Under the pieces are notes generated by a model. It saw only the letters and a program-made list of their open reading frames with translations, was not told where the DNA came from and did no database searches. Source: Micrasema longulum (Eukaryota > Arthropoda > Insecta > Trichoptera > Brachycentridae). Taken from it: DNA of 64,000 nt. The position numbers were made by a program, and so were the translations under genes. This document shows positions 48,198-59,779 of this stretch, piece by piece. The stretch covers positions 1 to 64,000 of the forward strand of contig JAGVSM010000231.1 of the NCBI GenBank assembly GCA_022494885.1. The letters run 5' to 3'. Position 1 is the stretch's first letter. Each line of letters begins with the position of its first letter.

Positions 48198-48832
48198 GTC
48201 TGTTCCGTGGTCTAATGGTCAGCGTAATCACCTAACATGTAAAATATAAGTGGTTTCGAGTTCGATTCCCGACATAATCGACATAATTAACATAAAATAT
48301 TGGATATAAAAGGTGTCATACACTAGAATATATATGTTTATTCTTTTTGTCTTAAAAAAGTACAAACATAAACACGAATGCAAGAGCTGATTTTTATATA
48401 TAAGAATATTAACATATATCTATATATTATCAAAATATACACTATTCATAAACATTTTTAAACAGTATATGTACATTTGAAAGCCATAACGAAAAATATT
48501 GCTAGGAACAAAACATTTTCAATTGAAATTTTTGGGAAGACCTAGAAGATTTGTTTATATGGGTTCATACAAAATCACCTACTTCACAATCACTGAACCA
48601 CATACCAATTACCGCAGCAGCACATTACTCTATCAAACCACGACAAATTTAAAACAAATTCACCATACTACAAAACCAAGCTCCAAAAATAATACCGCGA
48701 AAAAATACAAAAAGGTAGTCGTACTTTATACTTTCAAGTAACAAAAAATATCGAGATACGCTGTGGTAAGTGGACCAATGCAGTGCCATATGCACTATAA
48801 GTTGTAGCAAAGAAATGATGATAGTGATGATT
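48198..48832 (+). repeat. SINE-1 copy split by about 420 bp of other sequence
   Basis: The head and upper body are at 48198-48335 (GTTCCGTGGTCTAATGGTCA, B-box GAGTTCGATTCCCGAC, GTGTCATACACTAGAATA). The tail is at 48757-48832 (GAGATACGCTGTGGTAAGTG, ACCAATGCAGTGCCATATGC, (GAT)-rich end). The intervening AT-rich DNA is probably a later insertion of unknown type. Confidence 0.65.
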
Positions 48833-49189
48833 GTTAGTGATTATCTTAATTGAAAAAATAGTAATCATGATAAGTTTAAATTTTTAAAATTATTGTAATA
48901 ATTATTTTTTTCAATGCAGGCCCTGGTATTGCCGACAATGGTGACACGTCCCACGCCACGATCCATTTTTCGTATGAATTTTCAAAGTATTAGATTTCAT
49001 TTGTAAGACTTGCAGCGTATTACTTTCTCCGTGATTTAATGCTAGTGAGTTCAGAGTTAGTTATATAAAACTAAGAAGTCGAAAAGTTCAAACGATATGT
49101 GGATGAGCTATTGATAATAATAATATTGTCTATTTAAGAACAATAAACAAAACTGATTTTTATATCAAATAAACCATCACCCCGTTTCC

Positions 49190-49715
49190 CCGTAAGGGTA
49201 GGCAGAGAGGATAGAACGTCACATCGCTCTATTCTTGCATACATATCTCACTTCCTCTACACTCATTAATTTTCTCGTCACACGCGCCGATTATTCTTAC
49301 TTTTGAAATATTCTTATTTAAGTATTTTTTTTGGATTTGGTCATGTCATGTTTTTCTTGGTCTTTTTCTATTTCAGGATCCATCAAAATGCGCATTCCTA
49401 TATTTTTATCCGTTTTTTCGCCGTCTATTTGCTCTATATGTCCAAAGCAACGCAGAGGTCCTTTCTTAATTTTGTCGACAATGCTTATATCAGCCTTACA
49501 TAATGTACGCATTTCGATATTTTTGCATCTTTAAAACATAGTTTTACTAAAAATTTGTCTGAGAAATTGCATTTTGACAGCATTCAGCCTAATTTCATCC
49601 GCGCTCTGATACATCAGAGTCGGGACCGAGAATCCACTGTGAACTGCTAATTTTGCCTCTCGCGACAAACATTTCTTTGCCAAGTTGAATGAAATATATA
49701 CGAGTATGTACAAAT
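49190..49715 (-). pseudogene. LINE ORF2 C-terminal remnant
   Basis: On the minus strand: AKKCLSREAKLAVHSGFSVP, TLMYQSADEIRLNAVKMQFL, then after a stop and shift KIKKGPLRCFGHIEQIDGEK and TDKNIGMRILMDPEIEKD, ending near a CLPxxGN-type stretch (GCCTACCCTTACGGGGAAAC). It matches the VPTLLYGSEsW..., RLRWFGHVERMdgER layout of an insect non-LTR ORF2 tail. Related to 43040-43325 and 61230-61490. Dead. Confidence 0.65.
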
Positions 49716-49719
49716 TATG

Positions 49720-50230
49720 TTGTCTTTGACGAGAAGTGTGTTTACTTTTGGAAAACTATCTGTCATCATTCAGCATGCCAAATAAATACGCATAATATCA
49801 AAATTCTGGTAGAAATTTCGTTTTTAAAATTTTTCGCCTAATACTAAACAATAATTCTGAAAGTGTCTGAAGAAATAAAAAGGACCAGACTAAATTTTTT
49901 ATAACTAGTAATTAAAGCCAGCGTTAATTTCGTTTGGATATTTTCATAACGCCTCTATAATTTTTAAGAAGGAAATGATTTAGGATGAAAGTATTTTTTC
50001 TTTATAAATTTAATTTTTCTTTGGAGGAGCAATTAAAAAGTCATCATGCTTTTAAAAGGACGTCTTAAAAAGACTGACTTGTGCTGTGGGTTGTTTAATA
50101 TGCCGACTGCTTGTGCATTATCTAGAAAACCATTAGCACTTTATTGTTTATACTAACAGTTAATTAAAAAAATATTAAGAGTTTATTTTACTTAAATAAT
50201 ACAAACAAATAAGCGTGTTTAAATATAAAG
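49720..50230. other. Unassigned AT-rich sequence
   Basis: Nothing recognised. Confidence 0.4.
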
Positions 50231-50231
50231 T

Positions 50232-50700
50232 GGTCGGCCTCGCGGTGTAGTGGTCAGCGCGTCTGCATACCACGCAAAATGTCTCGGGTTCTATTCCCGA
50301 CTGATTGACATGAAACATTTATTTAAAAAAGGGTTTTTACACTAGAATATTTCGAAGTCCCTGAACTGGTACGCTTCAAGAAGCGTAAAATTGATCATTT
50401 TATTTATTTATTTTTATTTTATTTTATTTTTGCACCACAACAGGCCAGGAGGCCCAATTACAGCGGTGAATTACATCACAGAACACCCAGGCTTGAGAAA
50501 AATCACATTTAATTTTTGTATTCTCACCGGGAATCGAACCCGGAACCTTCCGTCTGTGAGTCAAGCGTCTTGACCACTACACCACGGAGGCCGCCATCAT
50601 CTCACCTTTACGTGAAAAAACTATCAAGATACACTGCGAATGGTGTACCAATGCAGTGCCCTATACACCGTTAGGTGCGGCAAAAGAATCGTGAAAAAAT
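50232..50700 (+). repeat. SINE-1 copy interrupted by a nested SINE-B
   Basis: The left part 50232-50399 has the tRNA-like head (GGCCTCGCGGTGTAGTGGTC, GGGTTCTATTCCCGAC) and body (TTTTTACACTAGAATATTTC, TGGTACGCTTCAAGAAGCG). The right part 50600-50700 continues with ATACACTGCGAATGGTGTAC, AATGCAGTGCCCTATACACC and GTTAGGTGCGGC. A minus-strand SINE-B sits precisely between them. Confidence 0.85.
50400..50597 (-). repeat. SINE-B inserted into SINE-1
   Basis: On the minus strand: GGCCTCCGTGGTGTAGTGGT, B-box GGTTCGATTCCCGGTGAGAA, TTTTTCTCAAGCCTGGGTGT and TGATGTAATTCACCGCTGTA, ending in an A/T-rich tail on the left side. ATCAT lies on both sides and is a possible short target duplication. The head is nearly identical to 44843-45035, so the family was active relatively recently. 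Confidence 0.87.
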
Positions 50701-50924
50701 CATGGACTTGAAATGTTGTTAATAAAAAGTAAAGTTCAATAATAAATCTATTGTATTTTTTATGTATTGATACTCTAATATTAAAACGAGTCTTTTCTTT
50801 TTTTTTCCAAATTTAAAAATTAGCACCAAAAGTAAAAGAAAATGATAAAGGTTATACGTTATTCAAAAGAAAATTTCCTACTTTACAAGATGTTTTGTTT
50901 GCTTTTACGTTAAATGCATTATAT

Positions 50925-51240
50925 TTTGAGTTTGTCCAAATGATTGTAGACATGGACTGGATTCAACTCCCTGGGGAGCTGTTGATATAAACATATTACA
51001 ACAGAGATGAAGATCATTTAAGAAAAGGTATTATGGAAGTCTTATCATTTACAGGGCTTATGATCTGTCATTGACTGGTTTAAGTGGCCACTTTACACAC
51101 TGCCCATACTTGAACATCTTTATCCCTTTGATTCTTTAATATGTGTTTGTGAAGTTGAAGAGCTGAAACCTTATTTTTTTCATTACGCTGAACCTTCTTA
51201 ATACTTCTTCTGAGGGTGAACAGATGGACACTTTCAAGAG
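50925..51240 (+). repeat. Family A, single arm with terminus
   Basis: TTGAGTTTGTCCAAATGATT, GGACTGGATTCAACTCCCTG, ACATATTACAACAGAGATGA, TTACAGGGCTTATGATCTGT, AAGTGGCCACTTTACACACT and GAAGTTGAAGAGCTGAAACC. It is collinear with the left half of 62721-63345. The inverse partner is missing. Confidence 0.75.
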
Positions 51241-51479
51241 GACTATTAAATTGGCTCTATGTGCAATATTAATTTGATGAGCTGCTGTCTTGCTTGCTGC
51301 GTCTATGATATAATGCCATATTCAATTTGTGAATGGCACAAAGAAAATAGTTATTGTTGGGTTTATAATGTCTCTTATTCTTTTAAATTTATTTATTTAT
51401 TATTTTATAAATTTATTGCCAAAAATCAGTTTACATACTTAATAACAGGGAATCTACGAGTATATACAACTAATTAATG

Positions 51480-52275
51480 TAAAATGAAAACGGAGTGTTC
51501 TCGTTTTATGATAGTCTCCATCTATCCTGGCTCAGCCTATTCTGAAATGGAGGTTTTATATCTTTAGAGCATAAAAAATCCCATACTAATAAAACAATAA
51601 CATAAAAAAGAAAAACTAAAACTACGTAATTATAAATGCCTAGCTAATCAATTGTAAGATATTAAAAATCATTATTATACAAATACAAAGTATGTTTATA
51701 TGCCAAGAATACATGTTACTTATAAATTAATTTATAACAGAAAACAATTATAAAGCAATGAAATACATTAAAATATAAATAATATGTGTACCAATAATAT
51801 AAAGTACTACGTGTTTTGATTTACATGTATTTTTCAAAAAAATCTCTCGCTACACTATTTATATGTGCTGTTATTTTTATTTCAAATTTTTTTCTACACT
51901 TTAAGTCATTTATATTTGGCAATAAATCATTAAATATTGTTGGAGCAATTACATTATATTGCTTTTTACGAAAGGCGGTTGATACAAATAGGACAATACA
52001 GTTAATTTGTGTTGCTGAACGAGTGTTACAAATATAAGTTTCTTGAGTCTATTTAGTATTTGTACTCTGTGTTCATTTTAATATTTGAGGGAATAAATAA
52101 AGATATCGAATTATTTTATAACATCCACGTATTGCAAGGTAAGACATTTGCAAATGTTTCTTATACATTTGTTGTCGTGAAGTTTGATTTGTAAATCAGA
52201 TAGCGGTTGTCCGTTGATAGTTATGCTACAAACAATGTGTTGAGTCTTATCCGAGTTGAAGGTCAGTGAAATTGA
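51480..52275 (-). pseudogene. LINE ORF2 C-terminus and 3' UTR (family J), minus strand
   Basis: The minus strand is open for about 65 codons ending at a stop near 51828: NTRSATQINCIVLFVSTAFR, KKQYNVIAPTIFNDLLPNIN, DLKCRKKFEIKITAHI. This is the Y-N-P..fN-LP..i..l.....F tail of non-LTR RTs. Further upstream (52270-52090) SLTFNSDKTQHIVC and INGQPL give the post-palm LN..KT block. 3' UTR at 51480-51825 includes the inverse of the word at 7866-7905. Stops and shifts lie between the blocks. It joins the palm fragment at 53560-53850 as one interrupted element. Confidence 0.75.
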
Positions 52276-52279
52276 GATC

Positions 52280-53540
52280 AAGCCATGATTATTTATTTTT
52301 TTTAATTTTTCTTATTTTCTTTTATTCAGGAAACATACAGTACAGTTACAAAGTTTAATATTTTACACAATTGGACTTAATTCTAATGGACCAGTGAAGT
52401 TTACATATTAAAAAGCAATTAAATCTAATGTTAATTATGAAAGTATAAAAAAGAGAAGGAAAAAGAAAACATAAATGAAAGTTGTTTAAAAATTTAAATT
52501 TAAGTGAAAAAAAAATATATTTTAAGGTTTGTAGTTTGTAGTGAGTATTTACAAATTTATTAAATTATTTATTTATCATTCAAAATTACACTAATTTAAA
52601 CATAAGTTACCTCATAAAGACTCGTTAGGCTGTGGCTGTGACAAGACATTATAAATAATAATTAAAAAACATAGTAAAATTAATTAGATTAAAACATAAT
52701 GACATGTGATGCAATATGGTAAAAATCCAGAAAAAAAGGTATGAGTAATGAATAATAAAATTCCAATAAATACAATTTAAAAAAGATATTCAGACAAAAA
52801 TATTAAAATGTAAATTATAAAACATACAAATTTAGATTCATACATCAAATATACAAGATACTAGTATTATTAAAACTTTTAATATAATTACAAGTTTGAA
52901 ACTATTTTTTTTTTACTTGCGCACCCACAAACACGCACCCTTTCCCTCATTCATTCCCACACGCACGTGTACCCTCTTCCTCATTCATTCACGCATACAC
53001 ACATTCACCTACACATGAATACAAACGTCACACACATACAATGACGTAAACTTTTTTTTTATACGTGTCATTAGATTTATAGTGGATTTTTCAAATTGGC
53101 TCTAGTATTTTTAATATTTTTCTACTTATTTTGTTAATGTAATAGCCGTAAAAATTCCAAATAAAATAGAATAGAATAAATGAAATTATTAAAATCAACA
53201 AAATAAAAGTATTATAGTAAAATATAGTAGTACCTATTAAAAAAAAAAATTAAATCATAGTATCATTGAAATCAATAGAAAAAGAATGTATATATAAAAA
53301 TATATTCGAAATGATAATTGAGATAGGGTTTCTTTAAACTCACTCTTCACTGTAGTAAAAATAGGAGAAATATATAAAATGCCAAAAAATATTTAGTGCT
53401 AAATTATATAATACAAAAGTACATAATAAAAAAAACAGAAATATTAAAATATAAAAAAGCAAATTATGCAAGGAAAGCAGATTTGTCAATTTTTGCTAAT
53501 TGCTAATCTTGAACTTAAAAAAAATTACAACCTCGTCCCT
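52280..53540. other. AT-rich sequence interrupting a LINE; CA-rich patch at 52915-53045
   Basis: Lies between the palm and post-palm parts of the minus-strand LINE. It contains a run of CACAC/CATTCA-type words at 52915-53045. No gene seen; probably later insertions. Confidence 0.4.
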
Positions 53541-53559
53541 ATCGTTGTGCAGCAACCAA

Positions 53560-53850
53560 TTGCAAACATTTAATTTCATTGACTTTTAGTATACTCACAA
53601 TTTATGATTTCTGCAGCTTTCTCGTATACAGCATTCCAGGAATTGACATAAATAAGTATGACGGTGTCATCCGTAAAACACGTAATTTATCCACCGGTGA
53701 TCTAACAACAACATTCATTAATGTATATATTAAAGAGGGTTGGCTCTTGTAGTCTATCTTGCGCAACACGTATTTGCTTGCATTTAATTTATTATCCTAC
53801 GCGTTTAAAATTTTGCCTGTTTATTAAGTGCTGTCTTTATATGCTTATCA
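53560..53850 (-). pseudogene. LINE reverse transcriptase palm fragment
   Basis: The minus strand reads RVAQDRLQEPTLFNIYIN, then CFTDDTVILIYVNSWNAVYE and KAAEIIN. This is the GvpQGsvLgPtLFniYiND and FADDT core of non-LTR reverse transcriptases, with the catalytic pair retained as F-T-D-D (about 53660-53677). Two stops separate the blocks and the VPQG Gly is lost, so it is inactive. Only fragment in the window with the RT active-site motif. Confidence 0.78.
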
Positions 53851-53869
53851 AAAACTAGTCTCATATAAA

Positions 53870-54740
53870 TGTCATTATTAATCATAATTATTGATCAGCG
53901 TGAAAGGTCAATTTTCAGAGAAAAAAACAGTAACCGTGCCGCACCTATTACCACAAGGATAGAATAATGTAGGTAATATACTATTATAAATGTGAAATGG
54001 TATGTTCAATTCTAGAGGGAAATAATGTGACGAGAAACTTGATATTATTTAACAACGCTGACTTCTAATATAATCATAAAGGTGGTTGTGTAAAATTGTA
54101 AAACCTGTTTAACTTTGACCAACAAACTAAACAAAACTCTCTGTTGACATACTCGAATATGTTAAGAAAGATTGGGAAACTTTTATTCATACAAAGAAAA
54201 AACTAAAGGTTATATTTCTAATGATGATATAACCCAAGAAATTATATCCGTAAATTCATTTTAAATTCACTAATTTATTTCAGTTGAAAAATATATTTTT
54301 CTTGGCTTGAGTGTATTTCAGCTTATTGGTTTAAAAAAATATGTCTAGTGGAAATGGTTATTTAAATTTTATGATTTTTATTTTGAATTTTGAATTAAAG
54401 GTGCACATAAACGTATGTGTGCTTTAATAATAACAATAATGAAATATTATATTATACTTAATTTGTTAATCACATATTTGAAATGATCATCCTTTACCCT
54501 TAATGGAAAAGTAGTTTTTGAATTGCAAAAGTGAATATTTGAGTTGGAAAAAACAAAAATGTTAACACACTGAAAATTTAAAAAAAAAATCAGATAAATG
54601 ATTAAGTAGATTAATAATTATTTAATTAATAAGTTTGAATTTATAAATAATTCTTTGAATTATTTTTTATATCAATAAAATCTTAAAACAGAATAACTTT
54701 TTAAACCTAATAATGAATAAATATTTTTTAAAATATCAAT
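53870..54740. other. Unassigned AT-rich sequence
   Basis: Nothing recognised. Confidence 0.4.
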
Positions 54741-54742
54741 TA

Positions 54743-54830
54743 CCGTAGAATTTCAACTATCTGAATCAATTGGATCCGGAACCCGTTCGGATAGTCAAAA
54801 ATTCGGATAATTGGGTTTTTTTCCCGAAAA
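54743..54830 (+). mobile_element. pogo/Tigger-type terminal inverted-repeat end
   Basis: Follows TA. CCGTAGAATTTCAACTATCT, GGATCCGGAACCCGTTCGGA and AATTCGGATAATTGGG closely resemble the repeated attATCCGAA / TTCGGATAAt words at pogo/Tigger element ends (transposase-binding iterons). The opposite end and transposase were not found, so the copy may be solo or truncated. Confidence 0.55.
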
Positions 54831-54964
54831 AAGAGTCTATTTGAATAAATTACGTGTATGTTGAAAATGACACACTGACTGACTGTTCAAAGTACGTATC
54901 TTTTAAGTACGTATCTTTGCTGAAAATATTTTTGTTCTAACGATTAATCCCAATATTTTTTATC

Positions 54965-55045
54965 AAAAATGGGAAACGGCCTGTGATCGAGCAGGATACA
55001 AGCCTCGAACCTCATGATCCGTAGAACACGCCACTAACCCAGGAC
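54965..55045 (-). repeat. tRNA-derived SINE head
   Basis: On the minus strand it reads GGTCCTGGGTTAGTGGCGTG then ATGAGGTTCGAGGCTTGTAT, an A/B-box arrangement. No body assignable; possibly SINE-C. Confidence 0.4.
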
Positions 55046-55054
55046 CAAAACCGT

Positions 55055-55240
55055 TCACATTTTTAAAAGGCAATATGAAAGTCTAGGCGTTACATAAATT
55101 ATGGTCGGTCATTGGATAGTTTACGTGACCACTTAACACAATTCAGTTCATTATTATTTTTTTTTTTTGCCTATACTTAATATTTTACACAACAGATTTT
55201 TTTGAAGTAAAAAAGATAAAACCTTGTAGGGTTTATCGAA
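55055..55240 (+). repeat. Family A, decayed single arm
   Basis: GGCAATATGAAAGTCTAGGC, ATTGGATAGTTTACGTGACC, ACTTAACACAATTCAGTTCA and a final GATAAAACCTT. Collinear with, but diverged from, 62821-63000. Confidence 0.5.
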
Positions 55241-55936
55241 TTTTAACACCTTTAAAGAAATAAAATACTTTTATTCTTCTTTTTAAAACAGTTGTCTTTA
55301 TACAAACTGATTTTTCAAAAAGTTTTTCCAAGAGTTGAAATACCCGCCAATTGTAACGAAATCCTTAGTGAGTTAAATTCCGTTCTTTCTCCTCTAGAAA
55401 GATTAGAAATCGCTCAAAATATTGGTCAAATAAATTTATATTTTCATTTAAAGTTTTCTTAATCTCAAGTTCATAAAGTTATTACAATGAAAACAATCAA
55501 GATGATTATTTTTAGATAAAGTGTATAACAGGTTTTTGATAAGCCATTTATCAAAGGTTAATCCACTACATAAATTCCATTTAGAAGTTGGTTTAGAGTT
55601 TTATAAAGCGTTGCTTCGCGGAAAATTTTGTAATACTCAACCGGAAATGACAAAAGCTTCTTTCAGTATTACAAGGTTGAAACTTTTAGACGACAGGTGG
55701 TCCCAGTTTTCACGTTTTTCGTACAACTCTTCAGTAAAGTAGTAAGTTGGAAAACTTCCAATTTAGATAAAAAATCTATAAAAAGTTGACATCATACGTT
55801 CGAAGTCTTCAATATTTTATGGTCTCGGTTACTCTGTCAAAATGCTTTAGAAATTTTATCGAAGTTTTAAAGAATCTTGAATCATGTTATGTATAGTTTT
55901 TTTTAGTTTGTAATATTTCCGCTCATTCTGTTTCAG
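55241..55936. other. End of intron 1; unassigned
   Basis: The 73-codon frame at 55521-55742 has no known domain and no supported splice sites. The polypyrimidine tract and acceptor of the linker exon lie at the right end. Confidence 0.4.
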
Positions 55937-56596
55937 ATACGATATCATCTCACGCATCTTCGGGAGATTTGCAACCAGCACCAAGTTTGGCTAACAAACA
56001 AAACATAACGCAACAACTTCTAGAAGATGAGCTCATTTACGTTACCAATGTGGCTCCTGATAAAATACAGTCCACACAATACAACCAAATGAACCAAATT
56101 GGAAAAACAATACTACCATCAAATTATCACACTTCATTACCAGAACTAACAATGAAAGCGGGATTGGTCGATTCCGTGGTTTTGGAAACCACGCCGACTG
56201 TGTTTAAGTTAAGAGATGATAGCGATTACGTATCCTTAATAGATGTATCGACAGAACCAACGTGGTATGACGACGAACAATCCAACCGCGATCTGACAAG
56301 AGGAGAAATCAGAAATCTCCACGGTGAATTACCAGCAGGCGATGACCATTCAGATCCAAATCGAAGGTTTCATAATCTGAAAAATGACCAAGTACCGGAG
56401 GTTTATGTTGCCAATGAGGAAGATATCCGATCGCAGAGTTTTGTTATTCAAGGATCGGGAAACTCTCCCGATACACATGGAGTTGATGATGCATATAGAG
56501 AATCTCAAGACAATAGCAAAGTTACCGCGTCTACCGTGGCCCTTGTGTGGGGTGAAGTGGGAAGAGGATTAGTTGCAGCAACTGAAGATTATAAAG
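55937..56596 (+). CDS. Dpr-like protein, long hydrophilic linker exon
   Basis: A 660-nt exon between acceptor TTTCAG (to 55936) and donor GTGAGA (56597), phase 1 at both ends and fully open. It encodes residues 18 to 237, ending Tyr-Lys before the split Gly238 codon. The sequence is hydrophilic and rich in Asp, Asn, Gln and Ser. I see no Ig fold, no transmembrane segment and no cysteine. There is an N-glycosylation sequon at Asn40 (NIT). It sits between the signal peptide and the first Ig domain, where Dpr proteins carry a poorly conserved N-terminal stalk. A single 220-residue linker exon is long for this position. Base composition is clearly less AT-rich than the flanks, which supports coding. 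The reading frame runs on about 30 codons into the intron before a stop, but the strong donor and the matching phase downstream argue for splicing at 56597. Confidence 0.8.
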
Positions 56597-56879
56597 GTGA
56601 GAACTGTCAGGTTATATTTTTCAGTCTATGTAGATTGTTCATACTAATGTTTTCGACACTACGTAATTATTTACATGTTCAAATCATCTAAAATCCAGTT
56701 ATAACTATACTTTCAGAAATTATGATTTTTTCGTTACTTTCTTGTAAGTGATGAAATAAACGTTTTTTTAATTTCCATATTTTTCGTAAACAGTTTACGG
56801 GGACTTGAATAAGTTCTTTCTATTTTTTCGTGAAAATTAATACCTTATTTTCTAAAATTAGTAAAAAACGTGTCATTAA

Positions 56880-57335
56880 ATGTATGGTTTATTGATAGCG
56901 ACTACTATATCCCATTTTTTTGGCAGGATACGAATACCATTTTGAAAAAACGACTTATCTTTTGGGGATATCCATAAATCGTGCCATTTTTCGAGACCTT
57001 CAAAGGATTAAAAGTATTGCTTAGCTGGGCCATGAGTCATCAATTGGAATAAGTGGTAACCGGAAAAAGCAATGTCCGATAAATACGAAAAGTGAAGCAG
57101 TTTTTCCAATTTGAGGGTTTCCAAGTAGATTTTAACTGGTCCTGCGACATGTGGCCGAGCGTTTTTGTACTGCAAAATTACTTTGTCGTGTCTCTCCACA
57201 TATTGCAGCCGTGTTTCCTCCAATGTTCGGCTCAAACGCATCAACTGTAGTTGATAACGATCCTCGGTGATAGTTTCGTCGGGTTCAAGGAGCTCATACT
57301 ACACTACATTCAGCTGATCATGTTGCAGAGCAGAG
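56880..57335 (-). pseudogene. mariner transposase remnant, C-terminal half
   Basis: On the minus strand: DQLNVV, stop, YELLEPDETITEDRYQLQLM, RHDKVILQYKNARPHVAGPV, IYLETLKLEKLLH, DIAFSGYHLFQLMTHG, then after a stop FEGLEKWHDLWISPKDKSFF and GIRILPKKWDIVV. This is collinear with the mariner transposase from the VvYyELL block to the C-terminus. The second catalytic Asp (normally HDNARPH) is Lys-Asn here. The third (normally PSDYHLF) is Gly. Two stops. N-terminal third and terminal inverted repeats not identified. Confidence 0.85.
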
Positions 57336-57359
57336 ATAATAATTATGATTATGTTGGGT

Positions 57360-59440
57360 GATGTGCCAACAGAAAATGGTCACACTAAGTCTTCACAAAA
57401 ATTTATGTACTTCAACTACATGTTATGTTAAAAAAATTGTGCAGTTAAATTCTCCGCCAATACTCATTTTTTGGCACGAAATTGGACATGTTTAATTCTA
57501 CGAACAAATACGTTCTTTACACGTAGCACTGTGGAACCAAATTTAGGATTCAGGAGTAAAAAATGTAGAATTTTGTATAAATAGGCATTTTGAGAACCAA
57601 AATAGGTGATCATAGAGTAGAGGGAAACACTATGAAATCAAGCGTTAACCCGTTGTTTCAGTCGTATTCTAAACGTGGGCGGAAGCATGTCTCATATAAA
57701 GGCGTGTTGCGACGAATCCTGGAACTGAATTTTACCGTTTATATTTCAAAAGTGGTTTTTATTGAATCGTCAAGTAAGAAATGTTTATTTAAAAAAATAA
57801 AATACACATATTTATAAAGAAATATAAGAGTTGAATATGGGCTAACTTTGGTATCGTCTTTTGACAAAAAAATACTTTGCGTTGATTTATAGTACACTTT
57901 CGCTCCCTGCTCTAAACATCTAATTTTACAGGAATGTTCCTTTATATATTTACACAAACTTTTTGAATAATATGTCTAAGTTTATCCAGCTTTGTAAGAT
58001 ATTTTTTTTACGTATACGAGCCTTTATGATTTTCTTACATATTTTTCATCAGAAAAGAGATAAAAACGTTTAGACGTTAAGACGTTAAACGTGTAAATTG
58101 GTAGCCTTTGCATATTAGTGTAAAAAGAAGGTATTTTAGAAGTACGTAATGTGCATTTTATTGTATTGAGAAAAAAAGAGATGTAAATTTTTCACTGACT
58201 GGGATTAAATTGATTGGACATGATCAATTTGCTGAAATGATGACAAAACTTTTTAAAAGCGTCGAAATTATTTTTGGAAGCCACTAGATCTGTATATCTG
58301 ACAGGACCTATAACAGGGTCATAAAATTAATGGGAAGCTCTATTCGATAATCATAGAGAGGAAGAAAAAAACAAGTCCACTGTATGTGGTCAGAAAGTTT
58401 ATTAAGATATCTGCAGCAGCGCAAAGGGGAATCAACAATATTAAAAACAAAAAAAATGACGTTAAATTTACCAAGAGCTGATGAAAACTGCGTATAACCC
58501 AAGAAGATTTTAAGTGCTGACAAATTGAAGGAAAAAAAAAGGTAACCCTTTTTGAAGGGGAAGATTCCCATCGCTATTGCCAAGCATCAAGAAGAGCATT
58601 CAAAGACATATTTTTTTATCGGATTGAGACATTCCATCAGTTGGGAGTAGACGGACGCCGCTTACAGTGCTGCCTTTTAATAGTGAAAATTGGGATTTTT
58701 GAGGAGCAAAACATAATTTATTTTAATTTTATTTAATGCATTAGCTGCTTCACTCTATTGGAATCTGCGTCTATTACCTACAATTCAAAATATACCATCA
58801 TCAGCAAAAGCCTAGATCATACATGATGAAAAAAACGGAAAGTTCGAGAAAATCATCAAACACCACATTCCACAAAAGTGGTCCCTAAACAGAGCTTTAA
58901 AGACACGTATATGAAACCTTGGAGGATTTATTTTGATGATGATTATAGTGAGCAGTTATTTTTTTTCAATATGTAAAATATAAAACTGTTTTTGTATTTT
59001 AACCCTTTTTATTATTCAAGGGTGAGTATAGAGTACTACACCACATTACCCAAACCTTACTTTGTCTATTGATATCTATTGGAGGTCAAATGGTTTGTTA
59101 GTTGCTTCCAATCGATTACCCTTAATTCCTTCCAATCGAAAATACCGGTTTGTATTTGTGGGAGAGAAAATTTTTGGTTGTAGATATTTTTACTTTACAC
59201 TTACAAAATGTTCGTGTAAAGTATTAAAAGGAGAAAACATTTAATCATGGATTGTTTATTTTTTTACGAAAACAATAAAAGACTTTCAGATTTTTTTCCA
59301 AATAGCTAATTATTAGACTTGTAAATACTGCTCAAATTTTTGAAAATAGAGACTTATAAATGATAAATATAATGAATATTATTTACTTTTATATATAATA
59401 GTCCAATATAAAAAATAAAATCAAGAATAAAGTGGAGATA
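57360..59440. other. Unassigned sequence in intron 2
   Basis: No domain-bearing frame or repeat recognised. 58200-58700 is slightly less AT-rich. Confidence 0.4.
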
Positions 59441-59445
59441 AATCC

Positions 59446-59672
59446 GCCTCGTTGACGAGGAACGAGTTCTTGAGTTTAATTTCTGGTACGGAGGATGTGA
59501 AATATTGATTGTGCGGCAATATTACATTGTTCCTGTACTGGCACCCGAAACGTAAGACTAATTACCTTACCGTCATGTTACAGATTATCAAAATCCGCTG
59601 GATTCGGTTTACCAATGCCATACTTTATGCGCCACTGGGTGCAAAAAGCGGAATGATGATAATGATGATGAT
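59446..59672 (+). repeat. SINE-1 copy
   Basis: CCGCCTCGTTGACGAGGAAC at the head, ACTGGCACCCGAAACGTAAG in the body, then ACCAATGCCATACTTTATGC and GCCACTGGGTGC, and a (GAT)n tail at 59655-59672. Head eroded. Confidence 0.65.
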
Positions 59673-59779
59673 TTTTTAATTTAATTTTCAAAAACTTTTG
59701 CGTTTTTTTATATTTTATTTATTAACATTATTTAAAGTTTGGTAAGAATGTTGATTTTCATAAAAATCTTATTCATATT

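Larger units (their letters stand above)
10245..55936 (+). other. Intron 1 of the Dpr-like gene (about 45.7 kb)
   Basis: It is bounded by donor GTAAGA at 10245 and acceptor TTTCAG ending at 55936, the latter preceded by a pyrimidine-rich tract. It is filled with transposon fragments on both strands: piggyBac, mariner, LINE tails, SINEs, foldback elements and satellites. I found no other convincing host exon in it. Very long first introns are usual for neuronal Ig-superfamily receptor genes. Confidence 0.6.

Noticed and set aside
55521..55742. 73-codon frame just upstream of the linker exon, considered as an extra exon
   Set aside because: No consensus splice sites at matching phase and no recognisable domain.
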